From: Iodobacter fluviatilis
Lineage (GTDB): Bacteria > Pseudomonadota > Gammaproteobacteria > Burkholderiales > Chitinibacteraceae
Direction: 5' to 3'
Length of the DNA stretch: 64,000 nucleotides
Assembly: GCF_900451195.1 (NCBI RefSeq)
Contig: NZ_UGHR01000001.1
Span: forward strand, 868,001 to 932,000
In this document: piece after piece, positions 36,681 to 47,660 of the stretch
Layout: every line of letters starts with the position of its first letter
How positions within the stretch are numbered: position 1 is the first letter of the stretch
Position numbers and translations under genes: made by a program
The notes under the pieces: generated by a model
Database searches by the model: none
Told to the model about the DNA's origin: nothing
What the model saw: the letters and a program-made list of their open reading frames with translations, nothing else

Positions 36681-37051
36681 AGCAGTTGTTGCTGAATACT
36701 TAATAAGAGCGTGTCTGGATCAATGGGTTTCACAATATAGCCGGCTGCGCCGATTTGCCTGCATTTTTCTTCATCTGTTATTTCGTTTTTTCCTGATAAA
36801 AAAATAATTGGGATATGAGTGGTGCTGGGGTCTTTTTTAAGCTGAATACAAACTTCAAAACCATCCATAACAGGCATCATAATATCGAGCAGAATCAAAT
36901 CAGGAGGGGATGTCTTGGCTAACCTTAAGCCTTTCTCTCCATTAATGGCTACTTTCACTTTATATTGACTCTGAAGCAGGCTGCTGAGCATGGTGAGATT
37001 TGTAGCCGAATCATCAATAATGAGTAATGTTGAAGGGGGCTGATCTAGCAT
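36662..37051 (-). CDS. Single-domain response regulator (CheY-like)
   Basis: A 129-residue receiver domain with no output domain. The acidic pair is in [10 protein letters not shown], the phosphoacceptor Asp in [13 protein letters not shown], Thr/Ser in IIFLSGKNE and Lys in YIVKPIDP. Its ATG overlaps the end of the upstream hybrid kinase by 7 bp, so translation is coupled and this is probably the terminal phosphoacceptor of that kinase's HPt domain. It may act by protein-protein contact, as CheY or DivK do. Confidence 0.92.
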   Translation of the reverse strand: MLDQPPSTLLIIDDSATNLTMLSSLLQSQYKVKVAINGEKGLRLAKTSPPDLILLDIMMPVMDGFEVCIQLKKDPSTTHIPIIFLSGKNEITDEEKCRQIGAAGYIVKPIDPDTLLLSIQQQLLKKQGA

Positions 37052-39858
37052 TCTGGGGCACTCATTGCTTTTTTTAAGGCTTCCAGTGCGATATCAAAAT
37101 CAAATGACTGTATCTTTTGATTGATGATGCGAAAGTGCATTGGGTACGCGGTATATAAAAGGCTGGCATTGGCTTTAAACAGATTAATCGATTCGGAATC
37201 ACCGTCTTCCAGTAAATAAACAAGCTGGTGACAGACTTCTTTTAGTTTCTGAGGGTCAATTATTATATTTGACTGATCTTGTTGTTGTGGGAGTTTACGC
37301 TCCAGCTCTGTAATAAGATGGCCCAGTGGATGGGCTATTTTGTCGAGCAAGGGCCTGATTTGCTGATGGGTATGGCCTTGGCGCAGAGCTGTTTCTATCT
37401 GCTCTGCTTGCTTTTGGATAAGCTCTGCACCAATCAGCCCGGCAACACTTTTTAGCGTATGGGCGATACGTTCTGCGGTTGACCAGTCTCTGTTTGTCAT
37501 TGCATAAAAAAGATCAGGAATACAATTTTTTTGCTCTGTTATAAATTGGTTTAAAACGCTGAGATATAGTTTTCTTTTACCAAATACACGTTTAAGCCCT
37601 AAATCAATATCGAGCCCTTTAATCTCTGAGGGAAGGGGTATTTCTTCATTTTGCGCACTGAGTTCTGAAATAACGAGGCGTGTCGCCGGCACGATGCATT
37701 CTGGATTAATCCACTTAAGCAGCGCTTTCCATAGTTCTTCAGGGTTAATAGGTTTGGTGACGTGGTCGTTCATGCCTGCGGCAAGATAACGCTCTCTATC
37801 ACCCTGCATGGCATTGGCTGTCATTGCCACTATGGCTAATGAATTGAAATCTTTTAATTTCCGGATTTCCTGTGTGGCCATTAAGCCATCCATAAGGGGC
37901 ATTTGCATATCCATTAATACAATATCATAGTGGCTTTTTTGCAGCTGCTCTAAAGCCTGCTGGCCATTTTCTGCAATATCGACAATAAAGCCTTCAGAGT
38001 TTAATAAATCGCTGGCCACTTCTTGATTGATATGATTGTCTTCCACCAGAAGAATCCGGGCTCCCCGAATTGAATTCAATTGCAAAGCAAAATCATGCTG
38101 AGTATTAGAGATATATGGCGTTTCAATATTTCCACCTAATGCACTGACTACGCTGTCAAAGAGCTGGGAGGCATTGATTGGTTTAATTAATGTGTGGGTG
38201 ATGACTGCACCTTCTGTGGCCTTGATGGCATCTTCATGCCCATAAGCAGAGACTAGGATTACTGCCGGCATCAATTTAAGCTCAAGAGCTTTGATTTGTT
38301 TGGCAGTATCTGCACCATTCATTTCTGGCATTTCCCAATCGATAAATACAATTTCATAAGGTGCATTTTTTGTATCTGCCTGCTTAATCGCCTCGATTGC
38401 CGCATAGCCGGATGAAACATGATCAGATTTTAATTGCATATTTTTGAGCAGTTTACTTAATACCAGACGGGCCTGTTTATTATCATCAACAACTAAGACG
38501 CGTTTATTTTGCAAATCGCCGGATAGTAATAATTTCCTGCTTTGAACGCTGCTTTTTTGAAGTCTGACAGTAAACCAAAACCGGCTGCCTTTACCCGGCT
38601 CGCTTTCTACTCCTGTTTCTCCATCCATCAGCTCTATCAGTTTTTTAGAAATAGCAAGGCCAAGGCCAGTACCGCCAAATTGGCGAGTAATCGAGGTATC
38701 CGCCTGTGAAAAACTTTGAAATAAACGGCTGATTTGTTCTTCAGTCAGACCCACGCCTGTATCACGGACGGCACAATAAAGTAATATACTTTGTGCAGAT
38801 TCTTCTTTTTTTTGAATAAGGATTTCAACTTCACCCCGTTCAGTAAATTTCACCGCATTTGAGCCATAATTAATCAGAATCTGCCCCAGCCGAAGCGGGT
38901 CTCCAAATAAGCTGGGCGGAACATTCTGATCAATATTAAAGATAAATTCTAAACCTTTATTGACTGCTTTTTCACCAATTTGATTTGCAACATTATCCAG
39001 AACTTTTTCTAATTCAAATTCAATCCCTTCGATGGTTAATTTGCCTGCTTCAATTTTTGAAAAATCAAGAATATCGTTGATGATTCCCAGTAAGTGCTGA
39101 CCTGATCCTTGTATTTTTTTGATGTAATTACTCTGACGTGAGTTTAAATCTGTTTTTAATACAAGATAAGACATTCCAATAATAGCGTTCATGGGTGTGC
39201 GAATTTCATGACTCATATTGGCTAAAAAATTGCTCTTGCTCTGGCTAGCGACTTCTGCGGCTTGTTTTGCAATAATCAGTTGTTGATTATTAAGGAGTAG
39301 TTTTGCATTAAAAGCAGCCAGTTTTTCCTGTTGCTGGATGATTTTGAAATCCGCTTCTATGCTTTTTTTTATTTCCCACAATAAATTAAAATATTTTTTT
39401 TGAAAATGGCGTGTTTTACTGTCAAGCACACAAATAGTGCCAAATACCTCATCTTTTTCCCATAAGAGGGGTACACCAAGATAGGAAATCATATTTAAAG
39501 CAACATCCGGATTGTTTTTCCAATGCTCATCTTCCAGCGCATTAGGCACATGTAATAAATCCTGGCTTGCCATGACCGTTTCGCAGTAAAGGCCCGTATG
39601 TAAATTGGCTTTTTCTGAGTGCTCGTAAGGATTACCCTTGGTTTCACTTGAAAGTAAGACTTCAATTTGATCGGGCAATACACGCATCATTAAACCAGCA
39701 GGCACATTAAAGAGGCTGGCCATTACATTGATCGTATTTTGCCATTTGCTGAGGAAATGATCAGGAATGGCCGTAAGGGAGTCATGCACGCAATTGTCCT
39801 TGCTGCTGCGCAATACCACAGGATATGGCTTGCTAGGCTCCTTTGTGTCTGTGCACAA
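37045..39858 (-). CDS. Soluble GAF-type hybrid histidine kinase (GAF-HisKA-HATPase-REC-REC-HPt)
   Basis: A 937-residue unorthodox sensor kinase without membrane segments. The order is an N-terminal GAF-like sensor (about 35-175, with [22 protein letters not shown]), a short coiled coil, HisKA with His217 in [12 protein letters not shown], HATPase_c ([25 protein letters not shown]), a first receiver with Asp507 ([13 protein letters not shown]), a second receiver with Asp650 ([12 protein letters not shown]) and an HPt domain with His800 ([14 protein letters not shown]). A C-terminal extension of about 100 residues follows the HPt. It reads a cytoplasmic signal through GAF and passes phosphate, probably to the overlapping single-domain regulator. 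The ligand is unknown. The N-box reads [11 protein letters not shown], slightly unusual but functional-looking. Confidence 0.93.
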   Translation of the reverse strand: MCTDTKEPSKPYPVVLRSSKDNCVHDSLTAIPDHFLSKWQNTINVMASLFNVPAGLMMRVLPDQIEVLLSSETKGNPYEHSEKANLHTGLYCETVMASQDLLHVPNALEDEHWKNNPDVALNMISYLGVPLLWEKDEVFGTICVLDSKTRHFQKKYFNLLWEIKKSIEADFKIIQQQEKLAAFNAKLLLNNQQLIIAKQAAEVASQSKSNFLANMSHEIRTPMNAIIGMSYLVLKTDLNSRQSNYIKKIQGSGQHLLGIINDILDFSKIEAGKLTIEGIEFELEKVLDNVANQIGEKAVNKGLEFIFNIDQNVPPSLFGDPLRLGQILINYGSNAVKFTERGEVEILIQKKEESAQSILLYCAVRDTGVGLTEEQISRLFQSFSQADTSITRQFGGTGLGLAISKKLIELMDGETGVESEPGKGSRFWFTVRLQKSSVQSRKLLLSGDLQNKRVLVVDDNKQARLVLSKLLKNMQLKSDHVSSGYAAIEAIKQADTKNAPYEIVFIDWEMPEMNGADTAKQIKALELKLMPAVILVSAYGHEDAIKATEGAVITHTLIKPINASQLFDSVVSALGGNIETPYISNTQHDFALQLNSIRGARILLVEDNHINQEVASDLLNSEGFIVDIAENGQQALEQLQKSHYDIVLMDMQMPLMDGLMATQEIRKLKDFNSLAIVAMTANAMQGDRERYLAAGMNDHVTKPINPEELWKALLKWINPECIVPATRLVISELSAQNEEIPLPSEIKGLDIDLGLKRVFGKRKLYLSVLNQFITEQKNCIPDLFYAMTNRDWSTAERIAHTLKSVAGLIGAELIQKQAEQIETALRQGHTHQQIRPLLDKIAHPLGHLITELERKLPQQQDQSNIIIDPQKLKEVCHQLVYLLEDGDSESINLFKANASLLYTAYPMHFRIINQKIQSFDFDIALEALKKAMSAPEC

Positions 39859-40181
39859 AAAAGCACCTTATTCTTTTCATAGGAGATTATGAACTGGCTA
39901 ACAAGGTCTTTATCGTTTTTGTTTGATTAATTTTTAGAGTCTTACAAAGAAGGGGGATAGAAATGAATTACTGCAATCAATTGAATCTGATCAGGTAGGG
40001 CAAAGAATGTCCGTGCATTGTTTCGTGGGCACCTTGCAATCATATGAAGGCGCCTATTGTAGGGGCATGTGTTTTACCGCAGCCATGGCGGGCGGGCTGA
40101 GCCGGCCATAGTTGCTTGTTCAATCTGCAGTAAAAATGCGGCACAGGTTTTTTTTACTGAGAGGGAATCATTGCAGTCCTC
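39859..40181. other. 320-bp spacer between hybrid kinase and tag
   Basis: No gene, terminator or clear promoter recognised. Bases 39859-39960 are AT-rich and probably hold the kinase promoter; the rest shows only short GC patches such as GCCATGGCGGGCGGGCTGAGC with no convincing stem. Confidence 0.4.
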
Positions 40182-40754
40182 TTAAACAGATTGGGTTCGT
40201 TTCCAGCAGCCCGGGCTATGGTCGTCTACCATGCCGCTGGCCTGCATAAAGGCGTAGCAAATTGTAGGGCCAACAAATTTAAAGCCGCGCTTTTTTAAGG
40301 CTTTACTCATTGCGATCGATTCTGCTGTAGCAACGGGGGTATCAGCGATGTTTGCCCATTGATTGACAATCGTTTTGCCATTTACAAAAGACCATAGAAA
40401 GTCGCTGAAGCGCTCTGCTTGCTTTAATTGCAAATAGGCTGCTGCATTGCTGATAAAGGCGGCGACTTTGGCCCGGTTGCGGATAATGCCGGTATCGCTG
40501 AGTAAACTGGCTATTTTATCTGCATCGTAAGTGGCTATTTTTTGTGCATCAAAGTGATCAAATACTACCCTGTAGTGCTCACGTTTTTTTAGTACCGTGA
40601 TCCACGACAAGCCTGCCTGAGCACCTTCAAGACATAAAAGCTCAAACAACGCCTGATCATCAAAGAGTGGCTGACCCCATTCATGGTCATGATAATTCTG
40701 GTAAAGCGGATCACTGCTGCACCAGGTGCAGCGGCTTAAATCACTTGTGGACAT
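40182..40754 (-). CDS. tag: DNA-3-methyladenine glycosylase I
   Basis: Base-excision repair enzyme that removes 3-methyladenine from alkylated DNA. The 190-residue length is standard. The zinc-site start RCTWCSSDPLYQNYHDHEWG and the active-site FELLCLEGAQAGLSWITVLKKREHYR (read across Glu and Trp of the base pocket) are both present. IIRNRAKVAAFISNAAAYL is the HhH-type helix, and the C-terminal FVGPTICYAFMQASGMVDDHSPGC carries the remaining His/Cys ligands. Monocistronic on the minus strand. A perfect DnaA-box-like 9-mer (40789-40797) lies upstream. Confidence 0.96.
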   Translation of the reverse strand: MSTSDLSRCTWCSSDPLYQNYHDHEWGQPLFDDQALFELLCLEGAQAGLSWITVLKKREHYRVVFDHFDAQKIATYDADKIASLLSDTGIIRNRAKVAAFISNAAAYLQLKQAERFSDFLWSFVNGKTIVNQWANIADTPVATAESIAMSKALKKRGFKFVGPTICYAFMQASGMVDDHSPGCWKRTQSV

Positions 40755-40919
40755 TATGGTTTTTATCCCCCAAAAGGTGGTGTCGGTCTGTGGATAAGCT
40801 GTTAGCTTAGTTGCTAACTCATTGTATTTTTTAGGTAAAAATGGCTTGCTTATTTTTTGTGCATTGCAGCCCGGCGGTCATTTGTTTGTAAAATACTAGG
40901 TGTAAGCACATTTTTTGCG

Positions 40920-41960
40920 CTATGGCTGGAGCGTGATATTCAGTATTTTACCTATGCTGTTATTCCATTCTGCTACGCAATCTTTGCCACAGCGCTCTGC
41001 CCAGCGCCGGAGCACAACTTGCCGAACTGTTTTAGCAAGGCGAGCTTCGTCACTACTCGTGGGGTTAATCAGCGTCATAGAGCCTTGCTCAGCCAGAGAG
41101 CAGGTTTTTCCTGTGTTACAAGCCAGCCCGAGTGCAGTTTGTTTATCGGCAACCTGCCATAAATCTTCGGCAAGCTGGTTAATGCCTGCTTCGATTATTT
41201 TCTGGTCCTGAATATCAATCTGAGCCCATGAGGCTTGATTAACGCCCAGCATGACCACACTCCAGCCCAGTGGCAAATTATAAATATGCGTTGCTACCTG
41301 ATAAAAATGTGCCGTGTGTGCAGCCAATGCTGAGGTAATCAGGCAATCGAGCTGTTTGTCTTTCATCTTCTGATAAACCTGATCAAAAGGAACACTCAGC
41401 GTAACAGCGCCATAGGCTTCAATCAGATCGCTGGTGGTACGCATGCTGACTCTTACTTTTTTTCCTTTTAGCCCTTCCAGATTTTTAATGGGGCCATTAC
41501 ACATCAGTAGCTGTGCAGAATAAGGCCACATGGCAAGCATCTTTATGCCATGTTTTTGTTCAAAATATTGTTTGAGCACCGGGCTGTAGCTGTTTACAAC
41601 ACGATGCTCCATTTCTGCGCTTGTGGTCAGCCCCGCCAGATCCACGGCCTCTGCCCGTGGATCCTGCTCGGAGATATACGACAAAATTGTTGTGCCAAAA
41701 TCAGTCATGCCTAGTTTCATCAGGCGTAGCACTTCACTGCCTTTTAAACCGACTTCATTAAAAGCATTGAGTCTGACCTTGATTCTGCCCTCACTGAGCT
41801 TGGGCAGTTGCTCTGTCCAGAACGGTTTTTCATAATCTTTAAACTGGCTGAGCATGCTCCACGAGCCAATGGCTTTTAATGGCTCGGGAGCAAATTCTTC
41901 TTCAGCCTGGAGCGGGTTGCTGAGCAGAAAAGTTAAAATCAGCAACAGTTTGCGCAGCAT
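40920..41960 (-). CDS. TRAP-type periplasmic substrate-binding protein (DctP family)
   Basis: A 346-residue binding protein with signal peptide MLRKLLLILTFLLSNPLQA. The mature part has the DctP pattern: FWTEQLPKLSEGRIKVRLNAFNEVGLKGSEVLRLMKLGMTDF split into strand-helix units, LEGLKGKKVRVSMR with the carboxylate-binding Arg, and VPFDQVYQKMKDKQLDCLI. No DctQ/DctM membrane genes are nearby. Instead its start lies 10 bp after the amine-oxidase stop, and a TorS-like kinase is divergent. This suggests a sensory role, delivering a ligand to the kinase, rather than transport. ATG 41960 is fixed by AAGGA 8 nt upstream and the signal peptide; the longer open frame overlaps the oxidase. Confidence 0.87.
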   Translation of the reverse strand: MLRKLLLILTFLLSNPLQAEEEFAPEPLKAIGSWSMLSQFKDYEKPFWTEQLPKLSEGRIKVRLNAFNEVGLKGSEVLRLMKLGMTDFGTTILSYISEQDPRAEAVDLAGLTTSAEMEHRVVNSYSPVLKQYFEQKHGIKMLAMWPYSAQLLMCNGPIKNLEGLKGKKVRVSMRTTSDLIEAYGAVTLSVPFDQVYQKMKDKQLDCLITSALAAHTAHFYQVATHIYNLPLGWSVVMLGVNQASWAQIDIQDQKIIEAGINQLAEDLWQVADKQTALGLACNTGKTCSLAEQGSMTLINPTSSDEARLAKTVRQVVLRRWAERCGKDCVAEWNNSIGKILNITLQP

Positions 41961-41970
41961 GGCTTTGTCC

Positions 41971-43599
41971 TTAGCGGTGAAGAATGGGGGCAGCAGCACA
42001 TTGGCTGTAATCGTGAAGATGCGGGGTGAGCGGCGTTTTGGATGGGTGCAGCGGCTCGAGTGTTTCATCCCCCAGTAGTTGCTGGCAGGCATAAAGGGCA
42101 GAATCCAGCGCGCCCACAATCCATGTGTGGTGAACACTTAAATGTTCACCAGCAAAATAGATATTCTGCTCAGGCTGGCGGGCACTGTTAAAGAGCTGTC
42201 TGAATTGTCCCGGATAAAACATCGCATCCCCTGTGGCCCATTCCGAAGGCCAGGCCACATCAAAGGACTCGATAAATTCCCCGTGAATATCAACGGTATT
42301 CTGATACAGCGTTTGCAAGTCTCTGAGGGCTAATCGCAGGCGCTCTTCAGGGCTTTGTGGTAACCAGTTATAGGCATCCGTCATCCACGAATACAGCAGC
42401 AAAACGCCTGCTCCAGCATCGCCTAAACCGTAAGAAGGATAGACACACCAACGCATCGGCAGATCGCTGCTGGATTGCCCGCCCATAGCGGCTTGCGGTA
42501 ATTGCTCCCAGAAGCGGGTTTTAAAACGCAGGCCAATTTTATATAGCGGCTCAAAATGCATGCTGCGAATTGCTTGTGATTTAGTGGGTGACCACTGAGG
42601 GGTAGAAATCATGCGCAGTGCAGCCGGGGGAAGGGCAAGAATTACCCGGTCAAAGGTATCAAACTCACCCCTGTCGCCGTAATGAACCGCCACACGGCCA
42701 TCCTGCAGGTTTTCTATTTGCCGCACTGGCGCATTCATGGTGATGGATTCGGTCCCGATCAGAGAGGCGCAGGCATTGGGCAGTCTGTCCATGCCATTGG
42801 CGATGGTGCTCCATTTCGCACCTGAGAAATCCATGCTTTCAATCACCATTTCAGTAAAGCTGCTTTGAAACTGATTACTGGCAGAATTCATGACTTCTAC
42901 ATAATTGACTTTCTCCATACTCCAGCCGGCTATTTCTGTCAGATAGGTATAAAGCGAATAATTATCGTATTGCACAATTTTGGCAAAGCCGAGATCAAAA
43001 TTAACGGCCAGTAAATCAAAAAATGGCTGCAGTACTTCGTCTAACAGCTGAGAGGCCGTTTTATTACGATCTTCCGGGGCAAGGTTAAATCCCAGTGCTT
43101 CCGGGTGCTCATTGGCGTAATTAAGCGTCATGGTCGCGCCGCCAAATGCGCGTTTACCATTCACATAAACCAAGTTGCCACTGGGATCGTAAAGCTGGTA
43201 GGGAATTAAATCTATTTTAGATTCAGGGGGGATTTGTTCATTTAAATAATGAATCAGGTCAAATACAGGCTGTTGCTCCGGCGTTTGTGGCAGGCGCATG
43301 GCCCCTGCTTCAAAATACTGATTGGCTTCCTGATTAAAACGGTGGGTATAAACACGGCCGCCAAGGCGATCCGGGTGGGCTTCAAAAATACGGCAATCGA
43401 TGCCACGGCTTTTAAGTAATAAAGCAGAATAAAGTCCGGCCATGCCTGCACCAATGATGCCAACGCGAATATTGGATGAAGGAGGAGATTTTTGTTCAGG
43501 CTGCTGTGGTGAGCGGGCTTTTAGCCATGCTTCATAAGCTGCACGTAATGATCCTGAATTAGAAGGTACATTTGCAAACATGTAAGAAGAGCTAGACAT
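41971..43599 (-). CDS. Flavin amine/amino-acid oxidase
   Basis: A 542-residue FAD-dependent oxidase of the monoamine/L-amino-acid oxidase family. The Rossmann fingerprint VGIIGAGMAGLYSALLL lies at about 46-62, followed by EAHPDRLGGRVYTHRF. The Arg-Gly and substrate regions AGAMRLPQTP and the C-terminal FAD block NIYFAGEHLSVHHTWIVGALDSALYA are present. It oxidises an amine or L-amino acid to imine with H2O2 release; the substrate cannot be named. No signal peptide is obvious, so it is probably cytoplasmic. GGAG 7 nt before ATG 43599 decides the start over an in-frame ATG at 43626. It heads a two-gene operon with the TRAP binding protein and is divergent from the hybrid kinase. Confidence 0.88.
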   Translation of the reverse strand: MSSSSYMFANVPSNSGSLRAAYEAWLKARSPQQPEQKSPPSSNIRVGIIGAGMAGLYSALLLKSRGIDCRIFEAHPDRLGGRVYTHRFNQEANQYFEAGAMRLPQTPEQQPVFDLIHYLNEQIPPESKIDLIPYQLYDPSGNLVYVNGKRAFGGATMTLNYANEHPEALGFNLAPEDRNKTASQLLDEVLQPFFDLLAVNFDLGFAKIVQYDNYSLYTYLTEIAGWSMEKVNYVEVMNSASNQFQSSFTEMVIESMDFSGAKWSTIANGMDRLPNACASLIGTESITMNAPVRQIENLQDGRVAVHYGDRGEFDTFDRVILALPPAALRMISTPQWSPTKSQAIRSMHFEPLYKIGLRFKTRFWEQLPQAAMGGQSSSDLPMRWCVYPSYGLGDAGAGVLLLYSWMTDAYNWLPQSPEERLRLALRDLQTLYQNTVDIHGEFIESFDVAWPSEWATGDAMFYPGQFRQLFNSARQPEQNIYFAGEHLSVHHTWIVGALDSALYACQQLLGDETLEPLHPSKTPLTPHLHDYSQCAAAPILHR

Positions 43600-43804
43600 G
43601 ACAGACTCCAGAAATGGATTGCACATAATCTACCTTCATAGCGTATTTTTTAATGATTTTAAAATCATAAAAAAAATTTGTTTGTAAGATTTTGGAAATT
43701 TATATGAATGTTCATGATGTGTATATTAATATCAATTGCAAGGTTGCAGACAATGAAAAATCTGCTGCTTTATTAAGGACGACTGGCCGCCGGAGCGAGG
43801 GGGA

Positions 43805-46800
43805 ATGCAAGCACAAGAAGGCCCATTTCGAAAGTCGATTGCGCTGCGTTTACGCCTGGCTTTTGGTGCCGTGGCCGCGACCACGCTGCTGGCATCAGGT
43901 GCCGCATTGTGGGTTTTTCATTCGGTAGACAGTACCTATTCAATTGTGGCGAAGCAGAGCTTTCCGGCCTCCCTTGCTTCGGCTAGGCTGGAGGCCAGCA
44001 GTTTAGAATTCTCATCTGCACTGGCAAGCCTTGCCAATGCGCAGAATATCACCGCACGAGACAGCGCTTTATACAGAGTAATGTTGGCTCTGGCAGATTT
44101 ACCCAGACAAATTAATGCCCTGATGACCAGCCGGCCTGGCGAGGCTGAGAGGCTGTCGGCTTTGGTGGTGGAATTATCAAAAAATGTGCCATTAACGGCA
44201 GATTTGGTGAGTCAGCAATTAGATTTGGACGAACGAAAAAATAATATTCTTCAGCAGACTGGAGAAGTGCAGCAGCGCTTTCTGGATGCAATCGATCCAA
44301 TTCTAATGGCAAAAAATGCAGAGTTATTGTCTGCAACACGCAGGGTATCGGTTGCTGCTGGCGCGTCTGTGCATTCACTGATTGATAATGAATTTTCAGA
44401 ATTAAATGCACTGCAGCAGGCAAGGGCAGAGGCGTTTCGCCTGACGGCAATCGCTGGCGAGCAAGGAGAAAATTCCTTACGTAAGCGAAGTGCCAGCCTG
44501 CTTGCGGGCATCCAGGTTCATTTGCAAAAAGCGGATCCCTTGGCCCAAGAGGCAGGGAAAAATTTAGTCGCTAGCTTACAAGCACCAATGGCAGATTCGC
44601 GCAAAGAAGTAGCGCGCGCTGTGGCCGCATTTGATGAGGTGCTGCTGCCATTAATTAATCAAATTACATTAAAAATGATTTCCCGTAGTGATCAGATCAC
44701 CCTAGATTCGACCAATGCTGTTGTTGTTTTGGTGGCTGAGCAGGTGTCTTCGCTGAGTGCGGTACAACATTTTCGGGGAGATATTTTGTTGTTAGCCAGC
44801 CTGATTTCACAGGCTGCAAGTGCGCCAAGTCTGATTCGCCTTGAAGAGATACAAAGCTCTTTTATTCAAACAACAAAAAATGCAAAAACTATTTTAGGCA
44901 AAATTAATCAGGGGGAGAGAGCCGGTATATTAAAGCGTGAATTGAATAATATGCTTGCCCTGACAGAAAAAAATGAGGGTATTTTCTCTGTCAGCTTAAA
45001 AAGATTAAAATTAAATAATGAACTGCAGCAGCTTATTGTAAAAAACAGGAGCGCGACGCAGCTTTTGCTTAATCATGCCGAGCTGACAGGACAAACGATT
45101 AAGCATGAATTAAATGATGAAATGTTCATGCTTTCTGTTCGCCTTGAAAAAAGTACATGGCTGTTAGCTGGGCTGGCTTTATTTAGTATGGTAATTTCTT
45201 TTGGAATTGGTTCTGTTTATATCAGAAAAAGAATCAGCTCAAGATTGGTTGTTTTATCGGAAAACATGCAAAGCATTGCCAAAGGCCGGTTTGATGTGGA
45301 TATTGATGTAGCAGGGCAGGATGAGATATCTGTTATGGCAAAGAGCCTGCTGGTATTCAGAGATGCAAGTATTTTACTGAGAATCCAGTCTGAAGAGCTC
45401 ATTATTTCTCGGGATCAGGCAGAAGCGGCTTTACAGATTAAAGGTGATTTTTTGGCTAATATGAGCCATGAAATCAGAACGCCTTTAACTGCTATTTTAG
45501 GCTATACCCATTTAATGCGGGATACTCCGCTTGCCAACCGGCAAAAAGACTATTTATCAAAAGTTCAATCATCAGCCAATCTGCTGTTGGGGGTTATTAA
45601 TGATATTCTGGATATTTCTAAAATTGAAGCCGGAAAATTAGAATTAGAAGAATCAGAGTTTAATCTGTGTTTATTGCTGGAAAATATCGCGGGTGTTGCG
45701 GCTATTCAGGCTGAAAATAAAAAATTAGCACTGATTTATAGTGTTGATGTTAATGTGCCGCAATGCTTTATTGGGGATTCGCTCAGATTAGGGCAAGTAT
45801 TACTGAATTTAATTAATAACGCTATAAAGTTTACAGACCAGGGTGAAGTTGAGCTTGCCGTTTTATCTCGTGATAAAGGAGATGATCTTTGTGAATTGAA
45901 ATTCAGTATTTATGATACAGGAATTGGAATCAGCCCGGATGCACTGGCTCGTTTGTTTAGCCCTTTTACTCAAGCAGATTCATCGACTACCCGGCGTTTT
46001 GGCGGGTCGGGCTTGGGCTTGGCAATCAGTAAACAATTGGCTCATATTATGGGGGGGGATATTAGCGTTGAGAGTACTCAGGGCAAAGGATCTGTCTTTC
46101 ATTTTACCCTCTGCCTGAAAAAAATAAGCTTGCATGATTATGTGATTCCTCAGTTTACCGATCGCCGTGTGTTAATTGCTGATCAGCATCCCGCAAGCCG
46201 GATTCAATTATGTCTGTATCTGGAAAAAATGGGTATGCACGTCAGTGATGCATGCTCGGAATTTGATGTGTTATCACAGATGCAAAATAATGCGTCTCCA
46301 TTTGATTTGCTAATTGTGGATGCCAGTTTATTTAATAAAGCTAAACCAGAGGTGATGCAAAAATTGTGGGGCTGCCGTGAGGATATGGCGATTATTTTGC
46401 TAACTACAATTTTAAGCCATGAAGAAGTGATGGGGTATTGGGGGGCTAGGCCATTTGTTTATTCATTAAGCAAGCCTATTGTCGCTATTTCTTTGTATGA
46501 AACTATCAGCCGCAGCCTAGATTTGAACCGCCTTTCCGGGAGTAAAGTCGTGGGCTATCCGGAAATAAAAGGAGAGCCGCTGCATGGCGTTAAAATTCTA
46601 TTGGCTGAAGATACACCGCTTTTAAGTGAAATGAGCGTTTCTTTACTGAGCTCATTAGGTGCTTCTGTAGAGGCTGTTGGAAACGGCAAAGAAGTACTGG
46701 ATTTGATTTTAAATCAGCAGAAAATATATGATGTTGTTCTGATGGATGTACAAATGCCTGAAATGGATGGCATGGAAGCCACACGCATTATCCGTACTCA

Positions 46801-47590
46801 ATTATCCGCTATTGAATTGCCTGTTATTGCTTTAACCGCTCATGCGATGGAAGCAGAGCGTCGTCGTTGTCTGGAAGTTGGCATGAATGATCATTTAGCT
46901 AAGCCGATTAATCCGCAACATTTATTAAAAGTATTATTGCACTGGACCAATAAGTTGAGCCATCAGCCCCAGCTTTTATTAAAAACCGATGAAATGATTG
47001 CCAGCTTGCCAGATTTGCCTGGTTTGGGTTTGGAAAAAGCCCTTGATCGCCTAGGCAGCCTTGCTTTACTGAAAAGAATGTTGCCAAGGCTAAGAGAGCA
47101 ATATCTTGATACTCCTGCTCGCCTGCGGCAATTGATTGGCGCTAACCAGCTTTATGAGGCAGAGCGCCTTGCTCATTCTTTAAAAGGGGTTGCGGGTACT
47201 TTAGAGGCAGGAAAGGTTTATCAAATTTCGCAACAAATAGAGGAGCAGCTTCATAGTTCAAATACCTCCATTGACGATTTAATCAACGGCTTAGACAGAG
47301 ATTTAAATGAGGTGGTGAGCAGTATTAGTGGCTGGCTGGCAGAGGGTAATCCACCGGCTTTACAGGGGGTGGGGGATATTCAGCTTTCTATTGATGATAT
47401 GCAGGAATTAGATGAATTACTCAGGCTAAGAAGCCTGAGTGCACGAAAGTGTTTTATGAAGTTTCAAGCCGGCTTAGTACGTTTGGATAAAGATAAAGCA
47501 ATGCAAATGAGAATGGCTTTGGATCAGCTGGATTATCAAAGCGCCAGAGAAACATTGCAATCTATTGATATTAAAAGAGACTTAGTCTGA
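43805..47590 (+). CDS. TorS-like membrane hybrid histidine kinase (HAMP-HisKA-HATPase-REC-REC-HPt)
   Basis: A 1261-residue inner-membrane sensor. TM1 lies at about 18-40, a long helical periplasmic domain at about 41-450 resembles TorS-type sensors, and TM2 at about 450-472. HAMP spans about 473-525, with HisKA His555 in [12 protein letters not shown] and HATPase_c with NNAIKF, YDTGIGI and [14 protein letters not shown]. The first receiver (about 785-905) is weakly conserved: Asp839 is present, but only one acidic residue in IADQHP. The second receiver has Asp981 ([13 protein letters not shown]), and the HPt His1124 ([12 protein letters not shown]). TorS-type kinases read a periplasmic binding protein, and a DctP-family protein is divergently encoded. 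The next gene, REC-GGDEF, is the likely phosphate receiver. Confidence 0.92.
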   Translation: MQAQEGPFRKSIALRLRLAFGAVAATTLLASGAALWVFHSVDSTYSIVAKQSFPASLASARLEASSLEFSSALASLANAQNITARDSALYRVMLALADLPRQINALMTSRPGEAERLSALVVELSKNVPLTADLVSQQLDLDERKNNILQQTGEVQQRFLDAIDPILMAKNAELLSATRRVSVAAGASVHSLIDNEFSELNALQQARAEAFRLTAIAGEQGENSLRKRSASLLAGIQVHLQKADPLAQEAGKNLVASLQAPMADSRKEVARAVAAFDEVLLPLINQITLKMISRSDQITLDSTNAVVVLVAEQVSSLSAVQHFRGDILLLASLISQAASAPSLIRLEEIQSSFIQTTKNAKTILGKINQGERAGILKRELNNMLALTEKNEGIFSVSLKRLKLNNELQQLIVKNRSATQLLLNHAELTGQTIKHELNDEMFMLSVRLEKSTWLLAGLALFSMVISFGIGSVYIRKRISSRLVVLSENMQSIAKGRFDVDIDVAGQDEISVMAKSLLVFRDASILLRIQSEELIISRDQAEAALQIKGDFLANMSHEIRTPLTAILGYTHLMRDTPLANRQKDYLSKVQSSANLLLGVINDILDISKIEAGKLELEESEFNLCLLLENIAGVAAIQAENKKLALIYSVDVNVPQCFIGDSLRLGQVLLNLINNAIKFTDQGEVELAVLSRDKGDDLCELKFSIYDTGIGISPDALARLFSPFTQADSSTTRRFGGSGLGLAISKQLAHIMGGDISVESTQGKGSVFHFTLCLKKISLHDYVIPQFTDRRVLIADQHPASRIQLCLYLEKMGMHVSDACSEFDVLSQMQNNASPFDLLIVDASLFNKAKPEVMQKLWGCREDMAIILLTTILSHEEVMGYWGARPFVYSLSKPIVAISLYETISRSLDLNRLSGSKVVGYPEIKGEPLHGVKILLAEDTPLLSEMSVSLLSSLGASVEAVGNGKEVLDLILNQQKIYDVVLMDVQMPEMDGMEATRIIRTQLSAIELPVIALTAHAMEAERRRCLEVGMNDHLAKPINPQHLLKVLLHWTNKLSHQPQLLLKTDEMIASLPDLPGLGLEKALDRLGSLALLKRMLPRLREQYLDTPARLRQLIGANQLYEAERLAHSLKGVAGTLEAGKVYQISQQIEEQLHSSNTSIDDLINGLDRDLNEVVSSISGWLAEGNPPALQGVGDIQLSIDDMQELDELLRLRSLSARKCFMKFQAGLVRLDKDKAMQMRMALDQLDYQSARETLQSIDIKRDLV

Positions 47591-47660
47591 TTGAAATAGT
47601 ATTCATGTATCATATGCCAGCAGCAATTTTTTAATTTTGTTCAATGTACCGGAGCTAGTC

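Noticed and set aside
40857..41211. Plus-strand frames of about 100 codons at the end of the TRAP binding-protein gene
   Set aside because: Antisense to the DctP-family gene, no ribosome sites, no recognisable domains.
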